Notes under the pieces: model-generated
Databases searched by the model: none
What the model was told of the DNA's origin: nothing
What the model saw: the letters and a program-made list of their open reading frames with translations, nothing else
Part shown: positions 6,591 through 13,632 of the stretch, one piece after another
Layout of the letters: each line of letters starts with the position of its first letter
Numbering within the stretch: position 1 is the first letter of the stretch
Position numbers and translations under genes: made by a program
Assembly: GCA_045633005.1 (NCBI GenBank)
Contig: JAZQXT010000037.1
Location: 1 to 14,210 of the forward strand
DNA length: 14,210 nucleotides
Direction: 5' to 3'
Source: CAG-390 sp045633005
Lineage (GTDB): Bacteria; Bacillota; Clostridia; Oscillospirales; CAG-272

Positions 6591-7090
6591 AAAAACCGTC
6601 TCTTCGCATCCTTACCGCATCGGCAATGTTTGCCGCACTGATCTTCGCAGCAACCTGTTTTATTAAGATCCCCCTGCCCGTCGGCTACGTCCACGCGGGC
6701 GACGGTCTTGTTTTTCTTGCGGCGGCGTTTTTGCCCCTGCCCTACGCACTGGCGGCTTCCGCCATCGGAATGGGACTTTGCGACCTTGTGCTCGGCTACA
6801 CGCTCTGGATACCCGCAACGGTGCTGACGCGCGTGATTGCCACGCTCATTTTCTCGCGCAAGGGCAAGACGTGCTCTCTGCATAACGTCATCGCCGCGCT
6901 CGTCTCCGTACTTATCATAACCGCGGGATATTGGGCGTACGAGGCTATCTTCTACTATCACAGCGCCGTCGGCGCGCTTGCGGGCGTTCCGCTGAACCTT
7001 GCGCAGAGTGCGCTTGGCGCGGCAATTTTCATTGCGGTGGCAAAATTTGCCGACAAGATGGGCGCTACCAAAAAAATCGAAAAGCATTAA
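6587..7090 (+). CDS. ECF transporter S component (substrate-binding membrane subunit)
   Basis: This 167-residue hydrophobic protein has five to six predicted helices. It fits the small integral-membrane S components of energy-coupling-factor vitamin transporters. The GYVHAGDGLVFLAAAFLPLP segment (33-52) and the following ASAIGMGLCDLVLGYTLWIPATVLTR stretch (57-82) resemble the ECF-ribofla_trS-type and clostridial TIGR04002-type families as I know them. S components work with shared EcfA/EcfA' ATPases and EcfT, which are not in the window and are presumably encoded elsewhere. The substrate cannot be read from the sequence. AAGGAAGG lies upstream of the ATG, and the start overlaps the previous stop. 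Confidence 0.82.
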   Translation: MKKPSLRILTASAMFAALIFAATCFIKIPLPVGYVHAGDGLVFLAAAFLPLPYALAASAIGMGLCDLVLGYTLWIPATVLTRVIATLIFSRKGKTCSLHNVIAALVSVLIITAGYWAYEAIFYYHSAVGALAGVPLNLAQSALGAAIFIAVAKFADKMGATKKIEKH

Positions 7091-7091
7091 A

Positions 7092-7862
7092 ATGAAGATA
7101 TTGGCAGTTGGTGACGTGGTCGGCGCGGATGCAGTGAGATTTTTGAAGGAAAATCTGCGGAAAATGATAAAAAACCTCGGCGTTGACCTGACCGTTGTGA
7201 ACGGCGAGAACGCCACGGACGTAAAGGGCATATCGCGTGCGGACGTTGCCGCACTCTTTGAGGCGGGCGCGGACGTGATAACCACGGGCAACCACGCCTT
7301 CGGTCAGCGCGATTGCTACGACGCGCTTGACGACGAAAAATACCTTTTGCGCCCCGATAATTTTCCGGGCGGCGCACCCGGTCACGGAAGCGTGATAATA
7401 AACGCCGCGGGACAGCGCGTGCTTGTAATGAATTTGCAAGGAAATATGCTTATGCGCGTATCCCTTGCCTCCCCGTTTACCGCCGCAGACGCTATACTGC
7501 GCCGCGAAAGCGGAAAATACGACGTGGCGGTGCTTGATTTTCACGCCGAGGCAACCTCGGAAAAGCAAGCGATGGGGCGCTACCTCGACGGCAGAGTCGA
7601 CGCTATTTTCGGCACGCACACCCACGTTGCGACCGCCGACGAGCGCGTGCTTCCGAAGGGAAGCGGCTACATTACCGACGTTGGTATGACGGGCGTTGAG
7701 GACGGAATTCTCGGCGCGGCGGCAGAGCCCGTTATGTCGCAATTCCTTACGGCGATGCCCGCGCGCTTTTGCGCCGCTCGCGGCAAGGTACGCGCAAACG
7801 CCGTGCTTTTCGACATCGAAAAGGGCAAGGGCTGTGTAAGGGTTGAACGAATAAATTTTTAA
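7092..7862 (+). CDS. ymdB: YmdB/TIGR00282-family metallophosphodiesterase
   Basis: This cytoplasmic calcineurin-like phosphoesterase has 256 residues, close to the family norm. All metal-site motifs are in place: GDVVG with Asp8, NGEN with Glu39 and Asn40, TGNH with Asn67 and His68, DFHAEATSEK with His151, and GTHTHV with His176 and His178. Bacillus YmdB hydrolyses cyclic nucleotides, affects biofilm and motility gene expression, and has been linked to RNase Y; the same role here is inference. The start at 7092 is 1 base after the ECF stop and aligns with the conserved MKILAVGDVVG N-terminus. A longer in-frame start at 6999 would overlap the ECF gene and adds non-homologous residues. No clear Shine-Dalgarno is seen, so re-initiation is likely. 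Confidence 0.93.
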   Translation: MKILAVGDVVGADAVRFLKENLRKMIKNLGVDLTVVNGENATDVKGISRADVAALFEAGADVITTGNHAFGQRDCYDALDDEKYLLRPDNFPGGAPGHGSVIINAAGQRVLVMNLQGNMLMRVSLASPFTAADAILRRESGKYDVAVLDFHAEATSEKQAMGRYLDGRVDAIFGTHTHVATADERVLPKGSGYITDVGMTGVEDGILGAAAEPVMSQFLTAMPARFCAARGKVRANAVLFDIEKGKGCVRVERINF

Positions 7863-7876
7863 AAACCTAAAACAAA

Positions 7877-7906
7877 AAAAGGTAGAAACAAGCGTTTCTA
7901 CCTTTT
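7877..7906. terminator. Bidirectional intrinsic terminator between convergent operons
   Basis: AAAAGGTAGAAAC (7877-7889), loop AAGC, GTTTCTACCTTTT (7894-7906): a perfect 13-bp stem with A and T tails on either side. It lies between the ymdB stop (7862) and the aquaporin stop (7911) and can end both transcripts. Confidence 0.92.
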
Positions 7907-7910
7907 ATTT

Positions 7911-8615
7911 TTACTCCTCTTTTTCCTTTGAAATGAAGGAATAAACGATAGCGGCGAGTGCGCCGCCAACGAGCGGAGCGACGATGAATATCCAAACGGA
8001 CGTAAGTCCGCCCATATTGCCGCCGATAGCCTGCACGATAGCAGGGCCAAGGCTTCTTGCAGGGTTCACGGACGTTCCCGTAAGGCTTGTGCCGATAAGG
8101 TGAACGAGCGTAAGCGCGCCGCCGATAACGAGTCCTGCGACCGCGCCGTTCTCAACCTTTGACGTTACGCCCATAATTGCGATAACGAAAATGAAGGTAA
8201 GAATGACCTCGACCGCGAGAGCGGCGACCATTCCCCACGTCGTGCCGTACATAGCGTCAAGGCTTGCCGTGCCGTTGACACAGCCGCCGATGTTGCCAAA
8301 TCCGCCCGCAAAGAGCGAAACGATGAACGCACCAACCGTCGCGCCGAGGCACTGGCTGATAACGTATCCGATAAAGTCCTTGAAGCCAAGCTTCTTTGAG
8401 ATGAGCATCGCAATAGAAACGGCGGGGTTGACGTGACAGCCCGAAACGTTGCCGATGGAGTATGCCATAGCAACTATAACGAGTCCGAACGCCACAGAGG
8501 TAATGAGCTTACCTGCCGCATCTGCGCAACCGACTACTGCGGCAACGCCGCAAGCAACGGCAACAAGCACCATAGTGCCGATGAACTCGGCTACGTATTT
8601 TCTGAAAGCTTTCAT
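7911..8615 (-). CDS. aqpZ: Aquaporin, water-selective AqpZ type (MIP family)
   Basis: This is a 234-residue inner-membrane channel with six hydrophobic helices and two half-helix NPA motifs at 63-65 (GCHVNPAVS) and 184-186 (TSVNPARS). Compared with E. coli AqpZ from memory, the selectivity-filter residues are Phe43, His172, Thr181 and Arg187. This F/H/T/R set is that of a water channel and not of a glycerol facilitator, which would have W/G/F/R. An unusual Cys precedes the first NPA region (Gly in AqpZ). AAGGAG precedes the ATG. The gene starts only 20 bases after the acyl-CoA synthetase stop, with no terminator between, so it is probably the last gene of the VOR operon. A second promoter inside the synthetase cannot be excluded. 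Confidence 0.93.
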   Translation of the reverse strand: MKAFRKYVAEFIGTMVLVAVACGVAAVVGCADAAGKLITSVAFGLVIVAMAYSIGNVSGCHVNPAVSIAMLISKKLGFKDFIGYVISQCLGATVGAFIVSLFAGGFGNIGGCVNGTASLDAMYGTTWGMVAALAVEVILTFIFVIAIMGVTSKVENGAVAGLVIGGALTLVHLIGTSLTGTSVNPARSLGPAIVQAIGGNMGGLTSVWIFIVAPLVGGALAAIVYSFISKEKEE

Positions 8616-8635
8616 TTCGTACTCCTTTTACTTAA

Positions 8636-10330
8636 TTATTTGTTCGCATATTTCTCTGCGTCGCGCTGACGGATCTCCGTGCGGCGTATCTTGCCGCTGA
8701 AGGTCTTGGGAAGCGCGTCAACAAATTCGATAATTCGGGGGTACTTATACGGTGCGGTATTGACCTTGACGTAGTTCTGAAGCTCCTTTACAAGCTCGTC
8801 CGAGGGCGTAAAGCCTTCGCGCAGAACGACCGTCGCTTTAACGAGGAAGCCGCGCAGAGCGTCGGGAACGCCCGTAACTGCGACCTCAAGCACCGCGGGA
8901 TGCTCGATCATTACCGACTCTATCTCAAACGGGCCGATACGGTATCCCGACGACTTGATTATATCGTCGTTTCGTCCAACGTAGCGGAACATACCCTTTT
9001 CATCGCGGTAGGCGATGTCGCCCGTGTGATAAAATCCGTCACGGTAGGCGTTGGCAGTTTCCTCCTCGTTGAAATTATAGCTTGAAAGCAGACCGTAGGG
9101 GCGCGTTGCTATGCTGTCCACGCGGACGCATATCTCGCCGTTCACGCCGCGCGGGCAAGGATTGCAATCCTCGTCCACTATCTGAACGTCGTAACCCGGA
9201 ACGGGAAGTCCCGCAGAGCCGGGAACGGGCTCGGTATAGGGCGCAAGCGAGGCTATGATAACGGGAGTTTCGCTTTGTCCGAAGCCCTCGTATATCTTGT
9301 GACCCGTGCGAGTGAGCCACTCGTTGTAAATTTCAGGGCCGAGCGCCTCGCCCGCCGTGCAACAATGCGTAAGCGAGGAAAGGTCGAATTTCTCGACGTC
9401 CTTAAGTAATATCATACGGTACATAGTGGGCGGAACGCAGAAGGTGGTGACCTTGTACTTTTCCACTATTTTAAGTATATCCTCACCGTTGAAGCGGTCA
9501 AAATCGTATACCATTATCGCGCTTTCGGCAAACCATTGACCGTACATCTTGCCCCAGAACGCCTTCATCCAGCCCGTGTCGGAAACGGACAGGTGAAGTC
9601 CGCCGTCAACGCAACGGTGCCAGAAAACGCCCGTCATAATGTGACCTAAGGGGTAGCGGTAATCGTGGGAAATGAGCTTCGGATATCCCGTCGTTCCCGA
9701 CGAGAAGCAAAGCATCATCGTTTCGTCGGCGCAGAAATCCGAAAGGTAATCGGGCTTCTTCCACTCGGCGGGGGTTGCCTCAAACTCGGCGTTGAAATCG
9801 CGCCAGCCGTCGGGGGCGTTGCCGCCGATGACGAAGCGATGCTCGACCGTTTCGTACTTGCCGTTGCCGCCGTCAAAATGCTCGGTACAGCCGTCGTCGC
9901 ACGAAAGCACGACCGCCTTGACCTTTGCGGCGTTGCAACGGTAAACGTAGTCCTTCGCCGTAAGCATAGAGGTAGCGTGTACCTCGACAGCACCTATCTT
10001 GTGCAGACCGAGGAGCAGATACCAGAAATAGTAATGACGCTTCAAGACGAGCAGAACTCTGTCGCCGCGGCGGATGCCGAGCCCGTAAAGGAACGCGGCG
10101 GCGCGGTCGGACTCACGCGAAAGCTCGGAGAAGCTTATTATCTTCTCCTCCCAATTCTTTGATACCCAGACCATAGCCGTTTTGTCGGGTTTGGTTCTAC
10201 CAAGCTCGTCGATAACGTCGTATGCAAAATTAAAATCGTCGGGGCAGGAAAGGCGCAAATTGTCCTGCGCATCCTTGAGCGAGGAAAAGCTGTCCCTTGA
10301 ACGCCCCAGATATTTTTCATAAATAGCCAT
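8636..10330 (-). CDS. AMP-forming acyl-CoA synthetase (ACS/medium-chain type)
   Basis: The enzyme activates a carboxylic acid with ATP to an acyl-adenylate and then makes the acyl-CoA. Its 564 residues carry the full adenylate-forming signature: P-loop SSGTTGYPK (210-218), YEGFGQSE (347-354), YHTGD (434-438), the hinge region GRNDDIIKSSGYRIGP (452-467), and the catalytic lysine Lys547 in PKTFSGKIRR. The length and the DTGWMKAFWGKMYGQW segment point to the acetyl-CoA-synthetase/medium-chain branch. The acyl substrate is not readable, though branched-chain or aryl acids would suit the neighbouring 2-oxoacid oxidoreductase. It starts 9 bases after the XRE-cupin gene with AAGGAC as its ribosome site. 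Confidence 0.92.
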   Translation of the reverse strand: MAIYEKYLGRSRDSFSSLKDAQDNLRLSCPDDFNFAYDVIDELGRTKPDKTAMVWVSKNWEEKIISFSELSRESDRAAAFLYGLGIRRGDRVLLVLKRHYYFWYLLLGLHKIGAVEVHATSMLTAKDYVYRCNAAKVKAVVLSCDDGCTEHFDGGNGKYETVEHRFVIGGNAPDGWRDFNAEFEATPAEWKKPDYLSDFCADETMMLCFSSGTTGYPKLISHDYRYPLGHIMTGVFWHRCVDGGLHLSVSDTGWMKAFWGKMYGQWFAESAIMVYDFDRFNGEDILKIVEKYKVTTFCVPPTMYRMILLKDVEKFDLSSLTHCCTAGEALGPEIYNEWLTRTGHKIYEGFGQSETPVIIASLAPYTEPVPGSAGLPVPGYDVQIVDEDCNPCPRGVNGEICVRVDSIATRPYGLLSSYNFNEEETANAYRDGFYHTGDIAYRDEKGMFRYVGRNDDIIKSSGYRIGPFEIESVMIEHPAVLEVAVTGVPDALRGFLVKATVVLREGFTPSDELVKELQNYVKVNTAPYKYPRIIEFVDALPKTFSGKIRRTEIRQRDAEKYANK

Positions 10331-10339
10331 TTTTCGTCC

Positions 10340-10903
10340 TTACTTGATAACTATTGCCAAAAATTCTGCGGCGGTATCGCCCACAGCCTTGAGCGCGTGG
10401 GGGGTAGAGGAATCGAAATACGCGCAATCTCCTGCTTCGAGAAGATACTCCTCCTCACCGATAAAGAGCTTCATCGCGCCGGACACCATATAGTCAAATT
10501 CCTGACCGGGATGGGAGTTGAGCGCGGGAAGGCTGTCGTTTGGCTCAACGGTAACGAGGAAGGGCTCTGCCTTCTTGTTACGGAAGGGGAACGCAAGATG
10601 CTTGTATTTGTACGCGTTGTTACGGTCAACGTTGAAGCCCTGACCCTTTTTAACGACGGTACAAACGGAAAGCGTCGGGGACGTGCCGCTCATAAGGTCA
10701 AGCACGTCGATGCCGAGAATATTTGCCGCCTCGCAAAGAAAGCTTATCTGAAAATCCCTCTCGCCGCGCTCGTAGGACTGATAGGTCTCAAGCGTTTCGC
10801 CGAGTCTTTGCGCCATTTCCGCCTCGGATATCTCGCATATCTCGCGCATATCCTTAAGGCGTGCGGCTATCTCACGAAGCTCTTCGGAATGTGTTTTAGC
10901 CAT
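10340..10903 (-). CDS. XRE-family transcriptional regulator with cupin sensor domain
   Basis: This is a 187-residue two-domain regulator. An N-terminal helix-turn-helix of the Cro/CI (XRE) type covers about 8-70 (AEMAQRLGETLETYQSYERGER). A C-terminal cupin covers about 112-187, with HPGQEFDYMVSG (131-142) and AGDCAYFDSSTPHAL (157-171). His131, Glu135 and His169 could hold a metal or small ligand. Proteins of this build often sense a pathway metabolite and control their own operon. It lies inside the operon between the oxidoreductase and the acyl-CoA synthetase, so an acyl-CoA, acid or 2-oxoacid ligand is a reasonable inference. The start has AGGTGA upstream, and the gene follows the gamma subunit by 10 bases. 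Confidence 0.9.
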   Translation of the reverse strand: MAKTHSEELREIAARLKDMREICEISEAEMAQRLGETLETYQSYERGERDFQISFLCEAANILGIDVLDLMSGTSPTLSVCTVVKKGQGFNVDRNNAYKYKHLAFPFRNKKAEPFLVTVEPNDSLPALNSHPGQEFDYMVSGAMKLFIGEEEYLLEAGDCAYFDSSTPHALKAVGDTAAEFLAIVIK

Positions 10904-10913
10904 ACTTCACCTA

Positions 10914-11450
10914 TTATTCAAGCACTTCCGCGCCAAGCTGGAGCGCGCGGATGTTGAAATCAAAAAGATTCTGACGCTTTGCCGAAACGACCTTCGACAT
11001 AGCGGCGGGGATAGTCTCCTCCTTGATAACGCCGCTTCCCTTGATAACGCTGCCGAGGAGTATCATATTAGCGATACCGTCAAAGCCGCGCTCGGTGGAA
11101 AGGCGGGTTGCGGGAACGTAGTGAACGTTTACGTCGGTGCGGCGAACCTCTCTGTCAACGAGGGAGGAGTCGATATAAATATCGCCGCCGGGAACTACCG
11201 CATCCTCGAACTTATCGAGCGAGGGGCGGTTCATAGCGATAAGCACGTCGGGCTCGTTAACGATGGGCGAGCCTACGGGCTCGTCGCTGACGATAACGGA
11301 GCAGTTACAAGTTCCGCCGCGCATTTCAGGACCGTAGGAGGGAAGCCAGCTAAGCTCCTTGCCCTCGATAAGTGCGCCGTAGGCAATGAATTTACCCGTG
11401 AAAAGCACACCCTGTCCGCCAAAGCCTGCAATAAGAATATTCTTAGTCAT
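10914..11450 (-). CDS. vorC: 2-oxoacid:ferredoxin oxidoreductase, gamma subunit
   Basis: This 178-residue subunit belongs to a cytoplasmic ferredoxin-dependent oxidoreductase that converts a 2-oxoacid plus CoA to acyl-CoA, CO2 and reduced ferredoxin. It has the gamma-family signature: N-terminal GFGGQGVLFTGK (9-20), a nucleotide-like loop thought to help bind CoA, and YGPEMRGGTCNC (39-50). The length is normal for a separate gamma subunit. GGGGG lies before the ATG, and the gene is 15 bases after the beta subunit. The symbol reflects the VOR-type four-subunit organisation. The substrate could equally be another 2-oxoacid, as in KOR or IOR enzymes. Confidence 0.9.
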   Translation of the reverse strand: MTKNILIAGFGGQGVLFTGKFIAYGALIEGKELSWLPSYGPEMRGGTCNCSVIVSDEPVGSPIVNEPDVLIAMNRPSLDKFEDAVVPGGDIYIDSSLVDREVRRTDVNVHYVPATRLSTERGFDGIANMILLGSVIKGSGVIKEETIPAAMSKVVSAKRQNLFDFNIRALQLGAEVLE

Positions 11451-11465
11451 AATCTTTACCCCCTA

Positions 11466-12215
11466 TCAGTTTTTGTCGGCGTACTTATCCTTGTATACGC
11501 CGAGAGGATAGTAAGGAAGCATATTCTCCTCAAGCCATCCCATAGACTTTTCGGGAGTAAGTCCCCAGTTGGTGGGGCAGGTGGAAACCACCTCGATAAG
11601 AGTAAATCCCTTGCCCTCGGTCTGATAAGTAAACGCCTTCTTTATTGCCTTTGCGGCGGCGCGAATGTTCTTGGTATTGTTGATAGCAACGCGCTCGATG
11701 TAAGCCGCGCCGTCAAGCTGAGAGAGCATCTCGCTGACCTTTACGGGGTATCCTACGGTGTTAACGTCACGTCCGTAGGGCGAGGTCTGCGTGATCTGAC
11801 CGGGAAGCGAGGTCGGAGCCATCTGACCGCCCGTCATACCGTAAATTGCGTTGTTTACGAAGATAATGGTGATATTCTCACCTCTTGCGGCGGCGTGAAC
11901 CGTCTCCGCAGTACCGATAGCGGCAAGGTCGCCGTCACCCTGATAGGTGAAAACGATGTTTTCGGGGTTAGCGCGCTTTACGCCCGTAGCAACGGCGGGA
12001 GCGCGGCCGTGAGCCGCCTGAACCATATCGGTGTTGAAATAATTATAGGAAAATACCGAGCAACCTACCGAGGCAACGCCAATGGTCTTGCCCTCGATAC
12101 CGAGGCTGTCGATAGCCTCTGCAACGAGGCGGTGGATTATACCGTGTCCGCAGCCGGGGCAATAGTGCATGGGTACGTCGGTAAGTGCGTGGGGTCTTTC
12201 AAATACAACTGCCAT
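11466..12215 (-). CDS. vorA: 2-oxoacid:ferredoxin oxidoreductase, beta (thiamine diphosphate) subunit
   Basis: This 249-residue catalytic subunit binds thiamine diphosphate. The N-terminal HYCPGCGHG (17-25) is the conserved cysteine motif of the family. The thiamine-diphosphate/Mg motif runs from GDGD (93-96) to NN (121-122), followed by IYGMTGGQMAPTSLPGQ (124-140), which is typical of VOR/KOR beta subunits. AAGGAGG precedes the ATG, 14 bases after the alpha-subunit stop. The single-domain size matches four-subunit enzymes and not the fused pyruvate:ferredoxin oxidoreductase of about 1200 residues. The exact 2-oxoacid preference is not decidable here. Confidence 0.92.
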   Translation of the reverse strand: MAVVFERPHALTDVPMHYCPGCGHGIIHRLVAEAIDSLGIEGKTIGVASVGCSVFSYNYFNTDMVQAAHGRAPAVATGVKRANPENIVFTYQGDGDLAAIGTAETVHAAARGENITIIFVNNAIYGMTGGQMAPTSLPGQITQTSPYGRDVNTVGYPVKVSEMLSQLDGAAYIERVAINNTKNIRAAAKAIKKAFTYQTEGKGFTLIEVVSTCPTNWGLTPEKSMGWLEENMLPYYPLGVYKDKYADKN

Positions 12216-12229
12216 TTTCTGCGTCCTCC

Positions 12230-13291
12230 TTAGTTAAGTTTTGCGGCGGCTTCCTCGATGGAGGCAAGCACCTGCTCGGGTGAAGGTATCATACCGCCCG
12301 TACGGTTGCAAAGAGTTACGGGGCGGCTGCAACGGATTGCAAGCTCAACGTCCTCGATAAGCTGTCCCATGGAAAGCTCAACGGAAATGAACGCGCGGCA
12401 AGTGCTTGCGAGCTTGTTAAGCGCTGCCTTCGGGAAGGGCCAGAGGGTGATGGGGCGGAACATTCCTGCCTTGATGCCCTTGGCGCGTGCGGCGTTAACG
12501 GCGTTGCGCGCAACTCTTGCGGCGATGCCGTAGCCTACTACGCAAACGTCAGCGTCCTCGGTAAGATACTCCTCGTACATTACCTCGTCAGCCTCTACCT
12601 TTGCGTATCTTGCATATCTGTCGATATTCCATCTCTCAAGCTCGTCGGGAGTAAGGGAGAGGGAGTTTATGATATTGTGCTTGCGGGAAAGTCCCGTGCC
12701 CGTAAGCGCCCAGGGCTTCTCCACCATTTCGGGAGCGGTGTCGGGAAGCTCAACGGGCTCCATCATCTGTCCCATAGTACCGTCGGCAAGAAGCATACAA
12801 GGCATACGGTATTTCTCGGCAAGGGCAAAGCCCTGAATGGTCAGCTGTGCCATCTCCTGAACGGAGTTGGGAGCGAGAACGAGCATGTGATAGTCGCCGT
12901 GTCCGCCGCCGCGGGTAGCCTGAAAATAGTCGGACTGGGAGGGCTGAATACCGCCAAGACCGGGGCCGCCGCGCTGTACGTTTACAACGAGTGCGGGCAG
13001 GTCACAGCCTGCCATATAGGAAAGTCCCTCGCTCTTAAGGGATATTCCGGGGGAGGAGGACGAGGTCATAACGCGAACGCCCGATGCAGCCGCGCCGATG
13101 ACCATATTAACAGCCGAGACTTCACTCTCTGCCTGAAGGAAAACACCGCCTATCTTGGGCATACGCTTTGCCATATATGCAGCTATCTCTGTCTGGGGGG
13201 TGATGGGGTAACCGAAATAATGGCGGCAGCCTGCGGCAATAGCAGCCTCGGCAATAGCCTCGTTACCCTTCATAAGTACCTTTTCTGCCAT
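12230..13291 (-). CDS. vorB: 2-oxoacid:ferredoxin oxidoreductase, alpha subunit (VorB type)
   Basis: This 353-residue alpha subunit carries the pyrimidine-binding domain, with YFGYPITPQTE (25-35) as the family's diagnostic motif, then SSSSPGISLKSEGLSYMAG (77-95) and VQRGGPGLGG (105-114). The C-terminal transketolase-like domain II covers about 245-350. The length is that of VorB-type subunits (about 350), shorter than KorA forms that carry an extra gamma-like domain. AAGGAG lies 8 bases before the ATG, 12 bases after the ferredoxin stop. With the adjacent delta, beta and gamma genes it makes a complete enzyme. Confidence 0.92.
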   Translation of the reverse strand: MAEKVLMKGNEAIAEAAIAAGCRHYFGYPITPQTEIAAYMAKRMPKIGGVFLQAESEVSAVNMVIGAAASGVRVMTSSSSPGISLKSEGLSYMAGCDLPALVVNVQRGGPGLGGIQPSQSDYFQATRGGGHGDYHMLVLAPNSVQEMAQLTIQGFALAEKYRMPCMLLADGTMGQMMEPVELPDTAPEMVEKPWALTGTGLSRKHNIINSLSLTPDELERWNIDRYARYAKVEADEVMYEEYLTEDADVCVVGYGIAARVARNAVNAARAKGIKAGMFRPITLWPFPKAALNKLASTCRAFISVELSMGQLIEDVELAIRCSRPVTLCNRTGGMIPSPEQVLASIEEAAAKLN

Positions 13292-13303
13292 TTTCTTTCT
13301 CCT

Positions 13304-13513
13304 TTATTCCTTGATGATAGTAATGACGCAGTCGGGGCAGATAAGTGCGCAGGAAGCACAGCCTATGCAAGCGGATGCGTCGGTGATGGTGGCAGGGTGG
13401 TGACCCTGCGCGTTTATCTTCTCGCTGTCCATAGCGAGCAGCTTTTTGGGGCAAGCGGTAACGCAAAGTCCGCAGCCCTTACATCTGTCGGTTCTGAAGC
13501 TGATTTTTACCAT
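13304..13513 (-). CDS. vorD: 2x[4Fe-4S] ferredoxin, delta subunit of the 2-oxoacid oxidoreductase
   Basis: This 69-residue ferredoxin-like subunit has two cluster motifs, CKGCGLCVTACP (Cys11, 14, 17, 21) and CIGCASCALICP (Cys49, 52, 55, 59). It would pass electrons from the thiamine centre to external ferredoxin. An additional Cys62 directly follows the second motif (CPDC). It is the first gene of the operon, with a leader of about 35 nt and AAAGGGA as ribosome site. The order delta-alpha-beta-gamma is the usual one for this enzyme class in anaerobes. Confidence 0.93.
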   Translation of the reverse strand: MVKISFRTDRCKGCGLCVTACPKKLLAMDSEKINAQGHHPATITDASACIGCASCALICPDCVITIIKE

Positions 13514-13555
13514 TTTAAATTCCCTTTCGGTATGTAAAATTTAACTTATTATATT

Positions 13556-13584
13556 ATTATATATTATAATTCCCGTCAGTTCAA
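13556..13584 (-). promoter_or_regulatory. Promoter of the VOR-regulator-ligase-aquaporin operon
   Basis: On the minus strand, TTGAAC (13579-13584) is followed by exactly 17 bases and TATAAT (13556-13561). Further A/T-rich -10-like boxes follow within 15 bases (13541-13560), so the precise start may vary. Transcription should begin near 13549, about 35 bases before the ferredoxin ATG. No palindrome clear enough to name as the XRE operator is seen. Confidence 0.8.
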
Positions 13585-13596
13585 CAGTTTTTTGCA

Positions 13597-13626
13597 AAAA
13601 AACGGCTCTCAAAAGCCGTTTTTTTT
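13597..13626 (-). terminator. Intrinsic terminator of the ParA-like gene
   Basis: AAAAAACGGCT (13597-13607) pairs with AGCCGTTTTTT (13614-13624) around a CTCAAA loop, leaving T runs on both strands. It begins 7 bases after the stop of the gene ending at 13633 on the minus strand and insulates it from the VOR promoter. Confidence 0.9.
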
Positions 13627-13632
13627 ATAATT

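Noticed and set aside
6999..7091. Upstream in-frame start for the YmdB-type protein
   Set aside because: It would overlap the ECF gene by 92 bases and adds 31 residues before the conserved MKILAVGDVVG N-terminus.
7911..8615. Glycerol facilitator (GlpF)
   Set aside because: The selectivity-filter positions read Phe, His, Thr, Arg and not Trp, Gly, Phe, Arg, and no glycerol kinase is adjacent.
11121..12233. 370-codon frame opposite the VOR beta and gamma genes
   Set aside because: Antisense shadow: the VOR subunits on the other strand have complete family motifs.
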